From Geminicoccaceae bacterium (GTDB lineage: Bacteria > Pseudomonadota > Alphaproteobacteria > Geminicoccales > Geminicoccaceae): a DNA stretch of 7,573 nt. How positions within the stretch are numbered: the first letter of the stretch is position 1; each line of letters begins with the position of its first letter. Below are positions 5,742-7,573 of the stretch, in pieces. A program made the position numbers and the translations under genes. A model generated the notes under the pieces. The model was not told the DNA's origin, searched no databases, and saw only the letters and a list, made by a program, of their open reading frames with translations. The stretch lies in the NCBI GenBank assembly GCA_030824835.1, contig JAPJRA010000153.1, positions 1-7,573 of the forward strand. Reading direction: 5' to 3'.

Positions 5742-7573
5742 ATGGTCATGCACGTAGCCCTGAACCACCGGACCACCTATCGGTACGACCGGCTCGTCGG
5801 GCTCGCACCTCAGCTGGTCCGGTTGCGGCCGGCACCGCATTGTCGGACGCATATCGTCAGCTACTCACTCAAAATCGAGCCCGAGCACCACTTCCTCAAC
5901 TGGCAGCAGGATCCGTTCGGCAACTACCTGGCCCGGCTCGTCTTCCCCGAGCGCACCCGCGAGCTGAAGGTGCAGGTCGATCTGGTGGCCGAGATGGCCG
6001 CCCTGAATCCCTTCGACTTCTTCGTCGAGCCTTCGGCCGAGACCTTCCCGTTCACCTACGAGCCGGCCCTGAAGAAGGACTTGGCGCCGTACCTCGAGTG
6101 CGAGCGGCCGGGGGAGCATCTGGGAGCCTGGCTGGAATCGGTAACGCGCAAGCCGACGCCGATCGTCGATTTCCTGGTCGGCCTCAACCAGCGTCTGCAG
6201 GGCGACATCGGCTACGTCATCCGCATGGAGCCGGGTATTCAGACCTGCGAGGAGACGCTGGGCCTGCGCTCCGGCTCGTGTCGCGACTCCGCCTGGCTGC
6301 TGGTCCAGATCCTGCGCAATCTCGGGCTCGCGGCTCGGTTCGTGTCCGGCTACCTGATCCAGCTCAAGCCGGACCAGAAGTCGCTCGATGGCCCGTCCGG
6401 GACCGAGCAGGACTTCACCGATCTCCATGCGTGGACCGAGGTCTATCTGCCCGGCGCCGGCTGGGTCGGCTTCGATCCGACCTCCGGCCTGCTCGCCGAC
6501 GAGGGCCACATTCCCCTCGCCTGCACGCCGGACCCGCAGACGGCGGCACCGATCTCCGGTGCCGTCGACCCCTGCGAGGTCGAATTCGGCTTCGAGATGA
6601 GCGTGCGCCGGTTCAACGAGCAGCCGCGCGTCACCAAGCCCTATCCGGAAGAGCAGTGGCAGGAGATCCTGGCTGCCGGACATCTCATCGACGAGCGGCT
6701 GGAGCGGGGCGACGTCCGGCTGACCGTCGGCGGCGAGCCCACCTTCGTCTCGATCGACGACCGCGAGGGCGCGGAATGGAACACAGCGGCGGTAGGCCCC
6801 TACAAGCGCGGCCGTGCCGACGATCTGATCAAGCGCCTTCAGGCGCGCTTCGCGCCGAACGGCTTACTCCACTACGGCCAGGGGAAATGGTACCCGGGCG
6901 AGCAGCTGCCGCGCTGGGCGTTCGCCCTCTATTGGCGCGGCGACGGCCTCCCGCTGTGGCGTAACCCGGCCCTGGTCGCGGACGAGACCAAGCCGGGCGA
7001 CGCCACGATCGAGCATGTCGAGCGGTTCATGCTGGGCCTTACGGAGCGTTTGGGCGTCGACCCCGACAATGCCCTGCCCGCCTTCGAGGACCCGGCCTAT
7101 TTCGTGCTCAAGGAGCACATGCTGCCGGCCAATCTCGATCCGCTCGACAGCAAGCTGGACGATCCCATGGAACGCACGCGATTGGCGCGGGTGTTCGACC
7201 GCGGCCTCGACCAACCCGTGGGCTTCGCGCTGCCCATCCAGCGCTGGCAGGCGCGCGACGGCCGGCGTTGGCGTAGCGAACGCTGGGCCACGCGACGCGG
7301 CCGGCTGTTCCTGACCCCTGGCGATTCGCCTGCCGGCTACCGCCTGCCGCTCAACGCCCTGCCATGGATTGAGGCGGCGGACTATCCGCACGTCATCTCG
7401 ATGGATCCGTTTGCGGCGCACGCGGCGCTGCCGGCCCAGGCACCGCAGTTCCAGAACCGCCAAGCGACACCGAGCGTGCCGCCACCCGGTGCGGTGCTCG
7501 GTAGTGGCATCTCGGGTGCCGTCCGCACGGCGATCGCCGTGGAGGCCCGTGAAGGTCGCGTATGCGTGTTCAT
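5742..7573 (+). CDS. Transglutaminase-like / DUF2126 (putative amidoligase) fusion protein, 3' end beyond the window
   Basis: The frame is open for 610 codons to the right edge. Residues 1-85 match the bacterial transglutaminase N-terminal domain (ALNHRTTYRYDR at 6-17, LVRLRPAPHCRT at 25-36). The transglutaminase core follows with its triad intact: C180 in RSGSCRD, H229 in DLHAW, D245 in GFDPTSG. From about residue 310 comes DUF2126, recognised by DVRLTVGGEPTFVSIDD at 324-340 and the GPYKRGRADDLI and GKWYPGEQLPRW segments. Family members are about 1,100 residues, so about half is visible. The core is a cysteine peptidase/transpeptidase fold; DUF2126 is predicted, not proven, to be a COOH-NH2 ligase related to glutamine synthetase. 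Such proteins usually travel with a circularly permuted ATP-grasp protein, an alpha-E (DUF403) protein and a proteasome-like peptidase, which may lie to the right. No signal peptide is seen, so it is probably cytoplasmic. GAGG at 5727-5730 supports the ATG at 5742; ATG 5748 is possible. An in-frame ATG at 5694 would add 16 residues that do not resemble the family N-terminus. Confidence 0.92.
   Translation, partial: MVMHVALNHRTTYRYDRLVGLAPQLVRLRPAPHCRTHIVSYSLKIEPEHHFLNWQQDPFGNYLARLVFPERTRELKVQVDLVAEMAALNPFDFFVEPSAETFPFTYEPALKKDLAPYLECERPGEHLGAWLESVTRKPTPIVDFLVGLNQRLQGDIGYVIRMEPGIQTCEETLGLRSGSCRDSAWLLVQILRNLGLAARFVSGYLIQLKPDQKSLDGPSGTEQDFTDLHAWTEVYLPGAGWVGFDPTSGLLADEGHIPLACTPDPQTAAPISGAVDPCEVEFGFEMSVRRFNEQPRVTKPYPEEQWQEILAAGHLIDERLERGDVRLTVGGEPTFVSIDDREGAEWNTAAVGPYKRGRADDLIKRLQARFAPNGLLHYGQGKWYPGEQLPRWAFALYWRGDGLPLWRNPALVADETKPGDATIEHVERFMLGLTERLGVDPDNALPAFEDPAYFVLKEHMLPANLDPLDSKLDDPMERTRLARVFDRGLDQPVGFALPIQRWQARDGRRWRSERWATRRGRLFLTPGDSPAGYRLPLNALPWIEAADYPHVISMDPFAAHAALPAQAPQFQNRQATPSVPPPGAVLGSGISGAVRTAIAVEAREGRVCVF

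Noticed and set aside
5840..6964. Plus-strand 374-codon frame and minus-strand frame 5865-6683 inside the transglutaminase gene
   Set aside because: The frame starting at 5742 carries the catalytic triad and DUF2126 motifs across this entire stretch, so the other frames are shadows.

Overview
The window is GC-rich DNA with tightly packed genes and codon use dominated by G/C-ending codons. A Tat-exported peptide-binding protein and a transglutaminase/DUF2126 protein fit an alphaproteobacterium (Rhizobiales or Rhodospirillales type). That placement is an inference from gene style; there is no rRNA or other marker gene here. No tRNA, insertion sequence, CRISPR array or origin was seen.

The left 70% is one minus-strand operon for a peptide/nickel-family (Opp/Dpp type) ABC importer, transcribed from about 5513 down through position 1. 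In transcription order it holds: a possible 33-codon leader ORF (5423-5322); a family-5 solute-binding protein with a twin-arginine signal (5325-3586); a perfect GC-rich stem-loop in the gap (3570-3546); a DppB-type permease (3520-2588); a DppC-type permease (2586-1699); and a double ATPase with DppD- and DppF-like halves fused in one chain, cut by the left edge (1694-1). The spacings are very short: a 4-base overlap between the leader ORF and the binding protein, 1 base between the permeases, and 4 bases between DppC and the ATPase. This makes a complete importer: binding protein in the periplasm, two membrane subunits, and one polypeptide carrying both nucleotide-binding domains. The substrate cannot be read from sequence; a di- or oligopeptide or a similar small amide is the family expectation.

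The right 30% is a divergent plus-strand gene (5742 to the right edge). It starts with a transglutaminase-like cysteine protease fold with an intact Cys/His/Asp triad and continues into DUF2126, a predicted amidoligase of the glutamine-synthetase-like/COOH-NH2 ligase group. Such proteins are usually about 1,100 residues long, so roughly the first 55% is visible. In other genomes they belong to predicted peptide-synthesis or peptide-modification clusters.

The intergenic region carries a good sigma70-type promoter for the transporter operon (TTGACA, 17 bases, TATCGT), with a palindromic operator-like dyad over the -10 and start site. The most interesting points are the possible coupled mini-gene before the binding protein, the dyad, the intercistronic stem-loop, and the side-by-side arrangement of a peptide importer and a peptide-bond-forming/cleaving enzyme.
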